64,000 nt of DNA, taken from assembly GCF_017641085.1 (NCBI RefSeq), contig NZ_JAEPPI010000001.1:434001-498000 (forward strand). The letters run 5' to 3'. This stretch comes from Gracilimonas sp. GTDB lineage: Bacteria; Bacteroidota; Rhodothermia; Balneolales; Balneolaceae. Positions 1 to 9,000 of the stretch are shown here, in pieces; the stretch's first letter is position 1, and every line of letters starts with the position of its first letter. The position numbers and the translations under genes were made by a program. Below the pieces are notes generated by a model. It ran no database searches. It was given only the letters and a program-made list of their open reading frames with translations, and was not told the DNA's origin.

Positions 1-294
1 CTCTTCCATCTCAGCAAAGAAATAGATGTACTCCTTATCCCACAGCATTTTTACCCGGGTATCAAAATATGGGCTTCGCTTAGCATCGCCTTCAATATCA
101 ATAAAAGGGTCGGTCCATTGAGCGAGCTCCCAGCTTGCTTCATCAGCCACACCGTCTATAGTAAGTGACTCCGGGCTTTTCAGGATGGTATAAGACTTGG
201 GTATAACGAGTTCAAGAGTGTTGGTCTGAGCCTGATTTGAATCACAACCGACAAGCCATAGCGCAACAAGTAAAAGCGAGATGAAAAATTTCAT
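1..294 (-). CDS. CBM9-like lipoprotein, N-terminal part only
   Basis: This gene is cut by the window edge; only the first 98 codons are visible. The start codon is the ATG at 294. Residues 1-17 form a lipoprotein signal ending in the lipobox LVGC, so the protein should be lipid-anchored at Cys17. From about residue 44 the sequence SLTIDGVADEASWELAQW, followed by FDTRVKMLWDKEYIYFFAEM, has the look of a carbohydrate-binding family 9-like (DOMON-type) domain. Such domains bind sugars or cofactors in secreted proteins, and Bacteroidota have many lipoproteins of this kind. The ligand cannot be told from the fragment. It lies upstream of nothing visible here and is separated from pckA by the pckA terminator. 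Confidence 0.65.
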   Translation of the reverse strand, partial: MKFFISLLLVALWLVGCDSNQAQTNTLELVIPKSYTILKSPESLTIDGVADEASWELAQWTDPFIDIEGDAKRSPYFDTRVKMLWDKEYIYFFAEMEE

Positions 295-379
295 TCCCGA
301 TTATACAAAAATAACCTTCACTCCGAAATTCAGATTCGGAATTGACTCGGTATCGATCGTTTTAGGGAGGACAAATAAA

Positions 380-409
380 AAAGCCTGCATCCTATGGATA
401 CAGGCTTTT
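380..409 (-). terminator. Rho-independent terminator of pckA
   Basis: An 8-bp stem AAAGCCTG/CAGGCTTT surrounds a further ATCC/GGAT pairing. On the minus strand it is followed by a run of T (TTTTTTATT). It lies about 28 bases past the pckA stop codon. Confidence 0.85.
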
Positions 410-436
410 GGTTAAGAAACTATATGCTGAGTATTA

Positions 437-2041
437 TTAAGCCTTTGGAGCAGCAGCAAGCAATTCATCACTTGCTTCGTCTTTAAACTGCTCAAAGTTG
501 TGGATGAACATTTCAGCCAGCGTTCTAGCTTTCTGATCGTAAGCTTCTTTGTCTTTCCAGGTATTTCGCGGGATCAGCACTTCTGAAGGCACTCCGTCAA
601 CCGAAGTAGGTATCTGGAATCCGAAAACCGGATCGGTTTGATATTCTACCTTTTCTAGGTTCCCGGCAATGGCTTCGCTCAGCATTTGTCGTGTGTGCGG
701 GAGTTTCATTCTGTGACCTTCTCCATACTCACCGCCGGTCCAGCCGGTGTTAACCAGCCATACGTTTGCGTCGTGCTTACGGATTTTTTCGGCAAGCAAC
801 TCGGCATACACAGTAGGGTGCAAGGGCATAAAAGGAGCTCCGAAACATGCTGAGAATGTAGCCTGAGGCTCAGTAACTCCGCGCTCGGTACCGGCTACTT
901 TAGCAGTATATCCACTGATGAAGTGGTACATCGCCTGATCCGGTGTCAGTTTGGAAATAGGAGGGAGTACACCGAAAGCATCACAAGTTAAAAAGATGAT
1001 ATTTTCCGGGTGACCGCCTTTGCCTGTTTCACTTGCATTAGGAATATAATCCAGCGGATATGAGCAGCGGGTATTCTGGGTCAGGCTAACGTCGTCAAAG
1101 TCAGGTTCGCGATTTTCATCCAGCACCACATTCTCCAGGATGGTTCCCGGCATCTCGGTGGTGGCATATATCAGCGGCTCATTTTCTTTAGAAAGATTGA
1201 TGGTTTTAGCATAACAACCGCCTTCAAAGTTGAAGGTGCCTTCATCGCTCCATCCATGCTCGTCATCACCAATCAGTGTCTTGTCGGGATCAGCAGATAG
1301 CGTCGTTTTCCCGGTTCCTGAAAGGCCGAAGAATATAGCTGTTTTGCCATTTTCATCATGGTTGGCTGAGCAGTGCATAGCCATCACGCCTTTTTTGGGA
1401 AGCAGGTAATTCATTACAGAGAAAATGCCTTTCTTCACCTCTCCGGAATAAAGCGTACCACCAATAAGGATAATTTTCTTGTCAAAGTTGCACAGTATGA
1501 ATGTGCTGGTACGTGTGCCGTCTTTGTCGGGATTAGCTTTAAGATGTGGAGCAGCCAATACCGTAAATTCAGGCTCATGATTCTCCAGTTCTTCAGCAGT
1601 AGGGCGGATAAACATGTTATGCGCAAAAAGCCCGTGATAAGCGGCTTCACTTACAACGCGTACGTTCAGTCTGTTCTTTTCATCCGCACCGCAAAACAGG
1701 TCTTTCACAAAAAGGTCTTTGTCTTGCAGGTAGTTAACGGCTTTTTCGTACAGGTTGTCAAAAACATCTTCCGAAATTGGCTGGTTCACATCACCCCAGT
1801 CAATGTCATCGTGGATAGATGGTTGATCTACAATGAATTTATCCATTGGAGAGCGCCCGGTGAACTCACCGGTTAAAACCCTAAGGGCATAGTCTTTGGT
1901 GAGAACAGCTTCTTTTCGGAGAATAGCCTGTTCATAAAGTTCGGTAGGTGAGAGATTCCAAAACACATTTTCGTTGTCACCCAATCCAAGGTAATCGAGG
2001 CTTTTTACGGAATTTGGCTGGGTCGTTGTATCTACACTCAT
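437..2041 (-). CDS. pckA: Phosphoenolpyruvate carboxykinase (ATP)
   Basis: This cytosolic enzyme converts oxaloacetate and ATP to phosphoenolpyruvate, CO2 and ADP, the entry step of gluconeogenesis. At 534 residues it has the usual length of the ATP-dependent family. The P-loop GLSGTGKTTLS lies at residues 239-249 and the kinase-2/metal motif GDDEHGWSD follows at about 258-266. The PEPCK signature around residues 220-232 (MHCSANHDENGK) and the N-terminal GRSPMDKF substrate-binding segment are present. No active-site residue looks changed. The start is ATG 2041, with a possible TAnnTTTG promoter 32 bases upstream and a strong terminator downstream, so the gene is probably transcribed alone. 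Confidence 0.98.
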   Translation of the reverse strand: MSVDTTTQPNSVKSLDYLGLGDNENVFWNLSPTELYEQAILRKEAVLTKDYALRVLTGEFTGRSPMDKFIVDQPSIHDDIDWGDVNQPISEDVFDNLYEKAVNYLQDKDLFVKDLFCGADEKNRLNVRVVSEAAYHGLFAHNMFIRPTAEELENHEPEFTVLAAPHLKANPDKDGTRTSTFILCNFDKKIILIGGTLYSGEVKKGIFSVMNYLLPKKGVMAMHCSANHDENGKTAIFFGLSGTGKTTLSADPDKTLIGDDEHGWSDEGTFNFEGGCYAKTINLSKENEPLIYATTEMPGTILENVVLDENREPDFDDVSLTQNTRCSYPLDYIPNASETGKGGHPENIIFLTCDAFGVLPPISKLTPDQAMYHFISGYTAKVAGTERGVTEPQATFSACFGAPFMPLHPTVYAELLAEKIRKHDANVWLVNTGWTGGEYGEGHRMKLPHTRQMLSEAIAGNLEKVEYQTDPVFGFQIPTSVDGVPSEVLIPRNTWKDKEAYDQKARTLAEMFIHNFEQFKDEASDELLAAAPKA

Positions 2042-2072
2042 ATCACTTTTTGTGGTTCAATTTTATAAGTCT

Positions 2073-2080
2073 CAAAGGTA
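2073..2080 (-). promoter_or_regulatory. Possible Bacteroidota-type -7 element for pckA
   Basis: The minus strand reads TACCTTTG, a match to the TAnnTTTG -7 consensus known from Bacteroidota, 32 bases before the pckA start. No clear TTG -33 partner was found at the expected spacing, so this is tentative. Confidence 0.35.
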
Positions 2081-2303
2081 AGGAGAAGCTCTAATAATAT
2101 TAACCTTTCAAGGCCGAAAAACTTAAATACGAAAAGATTAATGAAATAGTGTGGAAGCGCTTTTTTAAGTAATGCAGGTAAGTTTTTTTACTTAAATAAG
2201 ATTGATAGGAAGAGTGGATGCTTGAATTATTAAAGCAAGCTCGTAGTAAGGCTTCAAAAATATTTACTTTTTTGCTACTTAAACTGTGAAAATTATACGA
2301 AAA

Positions 2304-4964
2304 TCAGAGATTATCCTCAGTTGCTTTTTTTTCAATTAGTTGTAAACGGTCTGGTTTCTCCCAGTTGTTATAGTGTGTTTCAAGCCACTTTTTTACAGTT
2401 TGTGTAAAAGGATAATCCAACCCGATTGAATTGCCAAGTTTATGGTACCCATTAAGTAAAAGCGAATCGGCTTGTTCAAACTTACCTTGTTGAGATAAAC
2501 TAAATCCATAAGCACTTTTCGTCTGAGCCACTCTCCAGCCATCAGATGGGTAACCACTTAGGCGAATTTCATGGGCTTTCTTTAGCATTTCTTCTGCTTT
2601 TTTAGTTTGACCGGTTTCCAGGTAGGCAAGTCCTAATGCAAATAGAGGATCTGAGGTTCGGGGATGGCTGGGAGGGTATATTTGTTTATACTCTTCGTTT
2701 ACCTGGTTGAGTATTTCAAAAGCCTGATCATAATTTCCGGTCCGCAGGTTTATTCTCCCAAGATTTAGCCTCGTACGGGAAACATAGGGGTGTTGATCTC
2801 CATAGAGTTTGGTTAGTTTTTGATAGGCAATATTTAGAAGGGAGTCAGCTTTATTAAACTGTTTCTGTTCCAATTTAATATGTCCTAAACTTCCAATACC
2901 GAGGGCCACGTCAATACTATTTTCATCTGTAAGTTTACGGTGCATGGCAAGGGATGCGCGCTGTTGTTCCTCGGCTTCTACAAGTTGGCCACTTTCCCTA
3001 AGCAGAGCCGAATAGTTACTCATAATAATGGCGGTATTTGGATGATCTCCCAAGACCTCCTGATACATTTCAACCGACTGTCTGTAATAAGGCCTTGCCT
3101 GATCATATAAACCCTGAGCATGAAAAAGAGTGGCCAGGTCATTGAGATTTTTGGCTACATGCGCATGATTCTCCTGTCCATGAATGGTGTACCGCAAATT
3201 AAGTGCTTTAGTGAGCATTGAATCTGCCGTATCATAATCACCCTTATTAAACCACATCAGGTTTCCTAAGTGATTTAGAGCAGAAATAGCAGGCTGATTT
3301 TCAAGTCCTTCTTCCGTTTGTTCAAAGTAGCTAATGCTTTTAGTAAGTAAAGACTCTGCTTCAGAGAATCTACCTTGTTCCTGGTAAAGAAAGGCCAGGT
3401 TTCTCATAGCTTTAGCTTGTGCATAATCAGGCCCTGAGCTGATTTGTTTTTGCAACTCAAGAGCGTCTGTAAGAAGTGTTTCGGCCTTCGCAAATTCACC
3501 AAGACTGTTATACACATCGCCGATCACACTTTTCATTTCTGCCTGAATCTCGGGTTGATTTTGAAGTTCATCATCAATCTTGTCGGAACCATACCTGAGA
3601 ATGGAACCCAGTGTCTGATTCAGGCCACTTTCAGACTCTTCAAAATAGGGATTTGATTGACTGAAAAGGTCGGTAAGAAATCCAGCCACTTCTTCAGCTT
3701 TTTGAGCTTCAAGCTGTGCCTGATTGCGTTCCTGGGTAATCCTCCAGGTATAAAAACCAATTAAAGCTGAAATCCCAATAAGTATGCCAGTCGCAATAAT
3801 AATACCCTGATGATGCCGCCGCATGAATTTCTCTGAACGGTAGCGGAATGAATCGTCACGTGCTGACACCGGTAATCCTTCATCATAATTATGCAGGTCG
3901 CTGAGGAAATCACTGGCAGTACGGTAACGTGATTCGGGCTCTTTGCGTATTGATTTCATGATAATCGCATCGAGATCACCTTTGAGCTTTTCTTTGACAT
4001 CTTTTCCAGCAACCGAACTTGGTAGTTCAGGTTCTTTTTCTACAATTATTTGTTCAACCTGGTACCTGGTCAGGTCGTCCAGATCAAAAGGCTCTTGCCC
4101 GGTAAGAAGTTTGTATAGAATCACACCCAAAGAATAGAAATCAGAAGCTGTGGTAATATTTCCGTTTTTAATCTGTTCAGGAGAGGCATATCTCAGTGTT
4201 AAAATCTGGGTCCCGGTTTTGGTAAGGCTGAAGTCGTCATCATCAAGAAGTTTAGAAATACCAAAATCGAGGATTTTCACATTTCCCTGCTGATCAATTA
4301 GAATGTTATCCGGTTTCAGGTCGCGATGGATGGTAAGGTTTTCATGTGCATATTGAACGGCATCCAAAACTTTTTTGAACAGCTCAATTTTTTGTTTTAC
4401 AGAACAGTTTTTTTGCTGGCAATACTCAGTTATAGGCTCACCATCAATATATTCCATTATAATAAACGGAAAGCCATCATCCGTAACGCCGCCATCGTAA
4501 AGCTGAGCAATTCCGGGATGCTTTAGATTTGCAAGGATCTGCTGTTCTTTCTTGAATCGTTGGATGTTTTCATCAGTAGCACGATGTTTCTGTATGATTT
4601 TCAGAGCTACTTCGTGAGTAAAGTCCTCATCGGCACGCTCGGCCAGAAATACGGAACCCATTCCTCCCTCGCCAATTTTCTCCGTAATGATATATGAACC
4701 GATTTTGGTGCCAATTACAGAATGGTTAGTGGAGAGGGAAGACAGGTCTTGGGAAGCTTGATCAAATAATCCTTCTTTGTATTTTTCAGGATGTTCAAGC
4801 CATCCTTCAGATTCAGTAATCGAGGCAAGTAGTAAGGTTACTTCATTATGCAGATCTCCATTGCCCTTACATCTTTCAAGCAAAAATTCTTCTCTCTCGT
4901 CGATAGGTAGTTCCAATACCTCATCTATAATTGTTTCAACTGTTTGCCAGTTATAATTGTCCAT
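2304..4964 (-). CDS. Transmembrane Ser/Thr protein kinase with C-terminal TPR repeats
   Basis: This is a Hanks-type protein kinase. The glycine loop GEGGMGSV is at residues 98-105, the ATP-anchoring lysine at 122 (ALKII), the catalytic loop HRDLKPDN from 213, and DFG at 233-235, followed by SPEQ in the activation segment. All catalytic residues are present, so it should be active. A transmembrane helix at about 388-406 is followed by a coiled segment and roughly nine tetratricopeptide repeats (about 470-840) rich in NLA/ALxYxxxGxxxxAE patterns. The kinase is therefore cytoplasmic and the TPR array extracytoplasmic. An ECF sigma gene lies 82 bases upstream on the same strand, and the two are probably one operon. 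Sigma-kinase-TPR pairs of this kind are known in Planctomycetes and Balneolota/Rhodothermota; the target is unknown. Confidence 0.93.
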   Translation of the reverse strand: MDNYNWQTVETIIDEVLELPIDEREEFLLERCKGNGDLHNEVTLLLASITESEGWLEHPEKYKEGLFDQASQDLSSLSTNHSVIGTKIGSYIITEKIGEGGMGSVFLAERADEDFTHEVALKIIQKHRATDENIQRFKKEQQILANLKHPGIAQLYDGGVTDDGFPFIIMEYIDGEPITEYCQQKNCSVKQKIELFKKVLDAVQYAHENLTIHRDLKPDNILIDQQGNVKILDFGISKLLDDDDFSLTKTGTQILTLRYASPEQIKNGNITTASDFYSLGVILYKLLTGQEPFDLDDLTRYQVEQIIVEKEPELPSSVAGKDVKEKLKGDLDAIIMKSIRKEPESRYRTASDFLSDLHNYDEGLPVSARDDSFRYRSEKFMRRHHQGIIIATGILIGISALIGFYTWRITQERNQAQLEAQKAEEVAGFLTDLFSQSNPYFEESESGLNQTLGSILRYGSDKIDDELQNQPEIQAEMKSVIGDVYNSLGEFAKAETLLTDALELQKQISSGPDYAQAKAMRNLAFLYQEQGRFSEAESLLTKSISYFEQTEEGLENQPAISALNHLGNLMWFNKGDYDTADSMLTKALNLRYTIHGQENHAHVAKNLNDLATLFHAQGLYDQARPYYRQSVEMYQEVLGDHPNTAIIMSNYSALLRESGQLVEAEEQQRASLAMHRKLTDENSIDVALGIGSLGHIKLEQKQFNKADSLLNIAYQKLTKLYGDQHPYVSRTRLNLGRINLRTGNYDQAFEILNQVNEEYKQIYPPSHPRTSDPLFALGLAYLETGQTKKAEEMLKKAHEIRLSGYPSDGWRVAQTKSAYGFSLSQQGKFEQADSLLLNGYHKLGNSIGLDYPFTQTVKKWLETHYNNWEKPDRLQLIEKKATEDNL

Positions 4965-5046
4965 AAAAGTAGCTGCTTTATTGCCGGCTTAACAAAAGTC
5001 CTTCTTTATAGTGACTTACGAAAAGCCGTTTCCAATACGCTCATTT

Positions 5047-5619
5047 CTAAACTTCGAATTTCCCTTTTAACTCTTTATAGAGCCAACCCCTTGCTTTCAT
5101 CCAGTCTCTTTTAACGGTGCTTTTAGAAATGTTAAGCGCTTCTGCGGTGTCCTCAATGGTCATTTCACCGAAAAATCTCATTTCTACCACTTTGGCCAGA
5201 CGTTCATTTAATTTTTCGAGTTCGTTTAAGGCATCATCTATATCAATAAGTTCTTTGGCTTTCTTTTTTTGCTTACTGAAGATTTCATCGATATACGTCA
5301 GGTCTTTATTCTTCCCGCCTCTTTTTTGGGCATGCTTTTTACGGGCGTGATCAATCAAAATTTGGCGCATGCATTTGGAAGCGATTGCTAAAAAGTGGCT
5401 TTTATCCGAAAAGTTGATCGTAGTTTGATCAATCATTTTTAGATAGGCTTCATGAACCAGCTCTGTTTTGGAAAGAGTATGATCATCTCTTTGATGTATC
5501 ATATGGCGATAAGCAAGCTGTTTCAGCTCTCCATAGATAAGAGGGTATAGCTGTTCGTAAACTTTATTTTCTCCCGACTTAAGCCTTTGTAAAAGCTGAG
5601 TTACTTCTTCTTTTTCCAT
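5047..5619 (-). CDS. ECF-type RNA polymerase sigma factor (Sigma70_ECF)
   Basis: A 190-residue sigma factor of the extracytoplasmic-function type. Region 2 is at about residues 20-95 (SKTELVHEAYLKMID and a following DHARKKHAQKR segment). Region 4 has a C-terminal helix-turn-helix around 130-180 with EDTAEALNISKSTVKRDW. The sequence resembles the PF07638-like ECF group often paired with protein kinases rather than with anti-sigma factors. It lies directly upstream of the Ser/Thr kinase-TPR gene on the same strand. I infer that kinase signalling and sigma activity are linked. No anti-sigma gene is visible nearby. Confidence 0.92.
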   Translation of the reverse strand: MEKEEVTQLLQRLKSGENKVYEQLYPLIYGELKQLAYRHMIHQRDDHTLSKTELVHEAYLKMIDQTTINFSDKSHFLAIASKCMRQILIDHARKKHAQKRGGKNKDLTYIDEIFSKQKKKAKELIDIDDALNELEKLNERLAKVVEMRFFGEMTIEDTAEALNISKSTVKRDWMKARGWLYKELKGKFEV

Positions 5620-5872
5620 CCGAAATTATTACCAATGAATCCTACGAAAACCTGAATTGAAAATTCAAACCTCAAGGATTAAAGTCAAAACTTATCTTAA
5701 AAATTATTGCATAAGCCTAAGTATTAGAAAATATTAATTATAATTGTTGTATTTGAGGCTCAAAACAGAAGGTGAGTCGGTAATAAGGTGTGAACTCTAT
5801 GATTTCTGTGATTGAGCGGTTTTAATTTTCTGCTGCGTATTAACTGATGTAATACCAATAAAATGAAGAATC

Positions 5873-6052
5873 ATGAGAATGCTCATATTCACAGCAGTGC
5901 TATTTATTCTACTTCTGCTTCCGATTTTCTTACAAGCTCAGCCCGGTTTACCTGCAGCCCCATCACAAGCGCCTATTGATGGCGGACTTGGACTTCTGGC
6001 TGCTGCCGGCGGAACCTATGCCTGGAAAAAGCTGAAAGACCGAAAGGAATAA
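5873..6052 (+). CDS. Small PID-CTERM-like sorting-motif protein
   Basis: This 59-residue open frame begins at ATG 5873 (MRMLIFTAVL). It has an N-terminal hydrophobic signal (residues 3-22, ending LQAQ), a short linker rich in Pro/Ala, then APIDGGLGLLAAAGGTYAW and a basic tail KKLKDRKE. The order of PIDGG motif, hydrophobic stretch and basic tail matches the short PID-CTERM proteins of Bacteroidota, thought to be recognised by a sorting system in the membrane. An ATG at 5863 is in another frame and closes quickly. It ends 44 bases before the large T9SS protein gene on the same strand, so the two may be co-transcribed. Its function is unknown. Confidence 0.7.
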   Translation: MRMLIFTAVLFILLLLPIFLQAQPGLPAAPSQAPIDGGLGLLAAAGGTYAWKKLKDRKE

Positions 6053-6096
6053 AAATCCCGCTTCCATTCATCATCACATCAATAAAATTCCTCAAG

Positions 6097-9000
6097 ATGT
6101 TCAAAAGAGACTTTGCTTACAATTTTGCAGAAACAAATAATAGAATCTATAAAAAACTCACAGCTTCCCTACTTACGTTTGCATTTGCAATGTTACTGTG
6201 GGTTCCTGTCCAGGCTCAATTAGATTACCAGTGGGTGTGGCAAAGTGGTTCTGACGAGATAGAACAATTTGGAGTGTACGGTACAAAAGGTGTTGCCTCG
6301 GTTTCTAATGTGCCCGGAGCCAGAGAGTATGCTATTTCATGGGTGGGCCCAGACGGTGATTTGTGGCTGATGGGAGGGGAAGGAGCCGATATAAATGGAG
6401 ATAATGGTCACCTTAATGACTTATGGCGGTATGATATACCCAGCGATGAATGGACTTGGGTTAGCGGAGCTGATACGGTTGACCAAGTCGGGATATATGG
6501 TACTAAGGGGGTGGCAAGCAATTCAAATGTTCCTGGGGCAAGAAAAGGAGCCATTAGCTGGACAGGGCCAAATGGAAATTTGTGGCTAATGGGAGGGTAT
6601 GGATACGATGTAAATGGAGATCTTGGTCAACTTAATGACATGTGGCACTATGACCTTTCCAGCGGTCAGTGGATATGGGTAAGCGGAGAGAAAACTCGTA
6701 ATCAAAGTGGTGTGTACGGCATAAAAGGAAGCGCTTCAGCAGCTACAGTGCCAGGGAGCAGAAATGATGCTATCTCTTGGGTGGGTCCGGACGGCGATTT
6801 GTGGCTGATGGGAGGGTTTGGGTACGATGTAAATGGAAATGTTGGTAGTCTTAATGACCTATGGCGCTATGACCTTTCCAGCGAACAGTGGACTTGGGAA
6901 AGCGGGACTGATGATGAAAATCAAACGGGCGTATATGGTACGAAAGGTAATGCAGCAGTCTCAAATGTGCCAGGCGGTAGAACTTTTGCCATATCTTGGG
7001 TTGGTCCTGATGGCGATTTGTGGCTGATGGGAGGGATAGGGTACGATATAAATGGAGATGAAGGTTACCTCAATGACCTTTGGCGTTATGACCTTTCGAG
7101 CGAGCAGTGGACGTGGGAGAGCGGATCAAATATAGAGGGGCAAATGGGGGTATACGGTGTTAAAGGAGAAGCCTCAGACTCCAATTTGCCCAGGGCAAGA
7201 ATTCATTCAGTTTCGTGGGTTAGCCCGGACGGTGACTTATGGCTAATGGGAGGGATTGGAGTAGGCGGTTTCCTCAATGACCTGTGGCGCTATGATCTTT
7301 CCAGTGAGCAGTGGACGTGGGAACGTGGGGAGAAATTTACCTATCAAAATGGAGTGTACGGTACGAAAGGAATCGCCTCGGCAACTACTGAACCCGGGAG
7401 CAGAAAAGGTTCTATCACTTGGGTGGACCCGAACGGCAATTTTTGGCTTATGGGAGGGTATGGGAGAAACTCTAATTTTGAGACTGATCGACTCAATGAC
7501 CTATGGCAACTCACCAGTAAGCCCGGTGCCTTAGAACTGGACGGAAGCGCCATGTATGGAAGGGTACCTGATGTAAATGAGTTGGATGCCAGTAATGCCT
7601 TAACTTTGGAGACCTGGGTGAAATTTGATGATGTGGACCGAAGCTCTCCGGGACAAAATTACACCACGCTTGTTATGAAAGGGGATGTTAGCAGTACCTA
7701 TTCCTATGGCCTGCTGTTAAATACGGGCAGCACAAATAAAACGCTGAGCTTCTACCATAATGGACTCACTTCAAACAATACTGATTATGACTGGACCGGC
7801 ATACAAAATGACATCTGGTATCACGTAGCTGCTACCTACGATGGCTCAAATGCAAAAATCTATATCAACGGAGCAGAGCAGGCCATTTCAGATGTTTCGG
7901 GTTCTATCAGTAATACTTCTGACAGTTTGTTCATTGGCCAAAATGGAGGCAACACCAAATGGAGACTGGATGGTACCATCTCCGGAGTACGTGTGTGGGA
8001 TGATGCCCGTTCCCAACAGGAAATTCAGGATAATATGAACCTTTCGCTGAGTGGTGCAGAACCAAATTTGGTGGGCAGCTGGCTGCCGCGAACCGGTTCA
8101 CGCCACAGTGCCTCAGACCAATCCGGAAACGGTAATAATATGTACCTGTTCCGTGGGGATTACATCACGGACTTCCCGACTACAACCGGTGTTGTAATCG
8201 GCAGTGAAGGCTGGCGTTTCCTGGCTGCTCCGGGAGATACGAGTACGTACGGTGAATTGCTTTCAGATGTCTGGACCCAGGGATATACTGGATCAGACGG
8301 AGGTATACCCCCAAGCTCCAACGTCTATTATTATGATGAGACTACTAAAAGCTGGGAGGTTCCATCCAATGCTACCAATATCGTAGGCTCATCCAGTAAC
8401 ACCCCCGACAGTGCAGGCAATGGAGCTTTGGTTTTTGTTTATGCCGATGATGATAATGACGGCACAGATGATCCCTTTCCCAAAACCCTACAATTGGACG
8501 ACTTTAGTAAAACCCGTCCGGTCAAGCTGCCACTTAGTTATACCGATTCCGGCGTGCCGCAAAATGATGGCTGGCATTTGGTTTCCAATCCTTATCCGGT
8601 AGCTATTAATTGGTATGAGATCGTTCAGGATGAAGCGAATACGAATACACTGGATTACACTTACATATGGGATCACAGTTTAAATGGCGGGTCCGGCGGA
8701 TACCAGGTTCATTATGGGATTGCCAAACCCCCTTCTTTACCCGGCGAAAGCACCTTCGACGGTCGCATTCCGGCGTTCCAGTCTTTTTGGGTGAAAGCAG
8801 AGGGAGCCGATGCCAGCCTCAACCTGACGGCTGATCATCATGTGGTCAATACCGAATTGTATAAGAATGCGACCGATCCATCACCATATATTAAACTATC
8901 CCTGGAAGGACAACAGTTCAGCGACCAGGTCAGCGTGGTGTTTCCGGAAAGCGAAGACGATGCACGAAAAGACGTACCTAAACTAAATAGCCTGTCGGCA

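Noticed and set aside
1373-1876. Plus-strand open frame of 167 codons inside pckA
   Set aside because: Antisense shadow of pckA, with no protein-like composition or start signals.
2175-2200. Hairpin TAAGT-TTTTTT-ACTTA after the kinase gene
   Set aside because: The stem is only five A/T-rich pairs, too weak to call a terminator.
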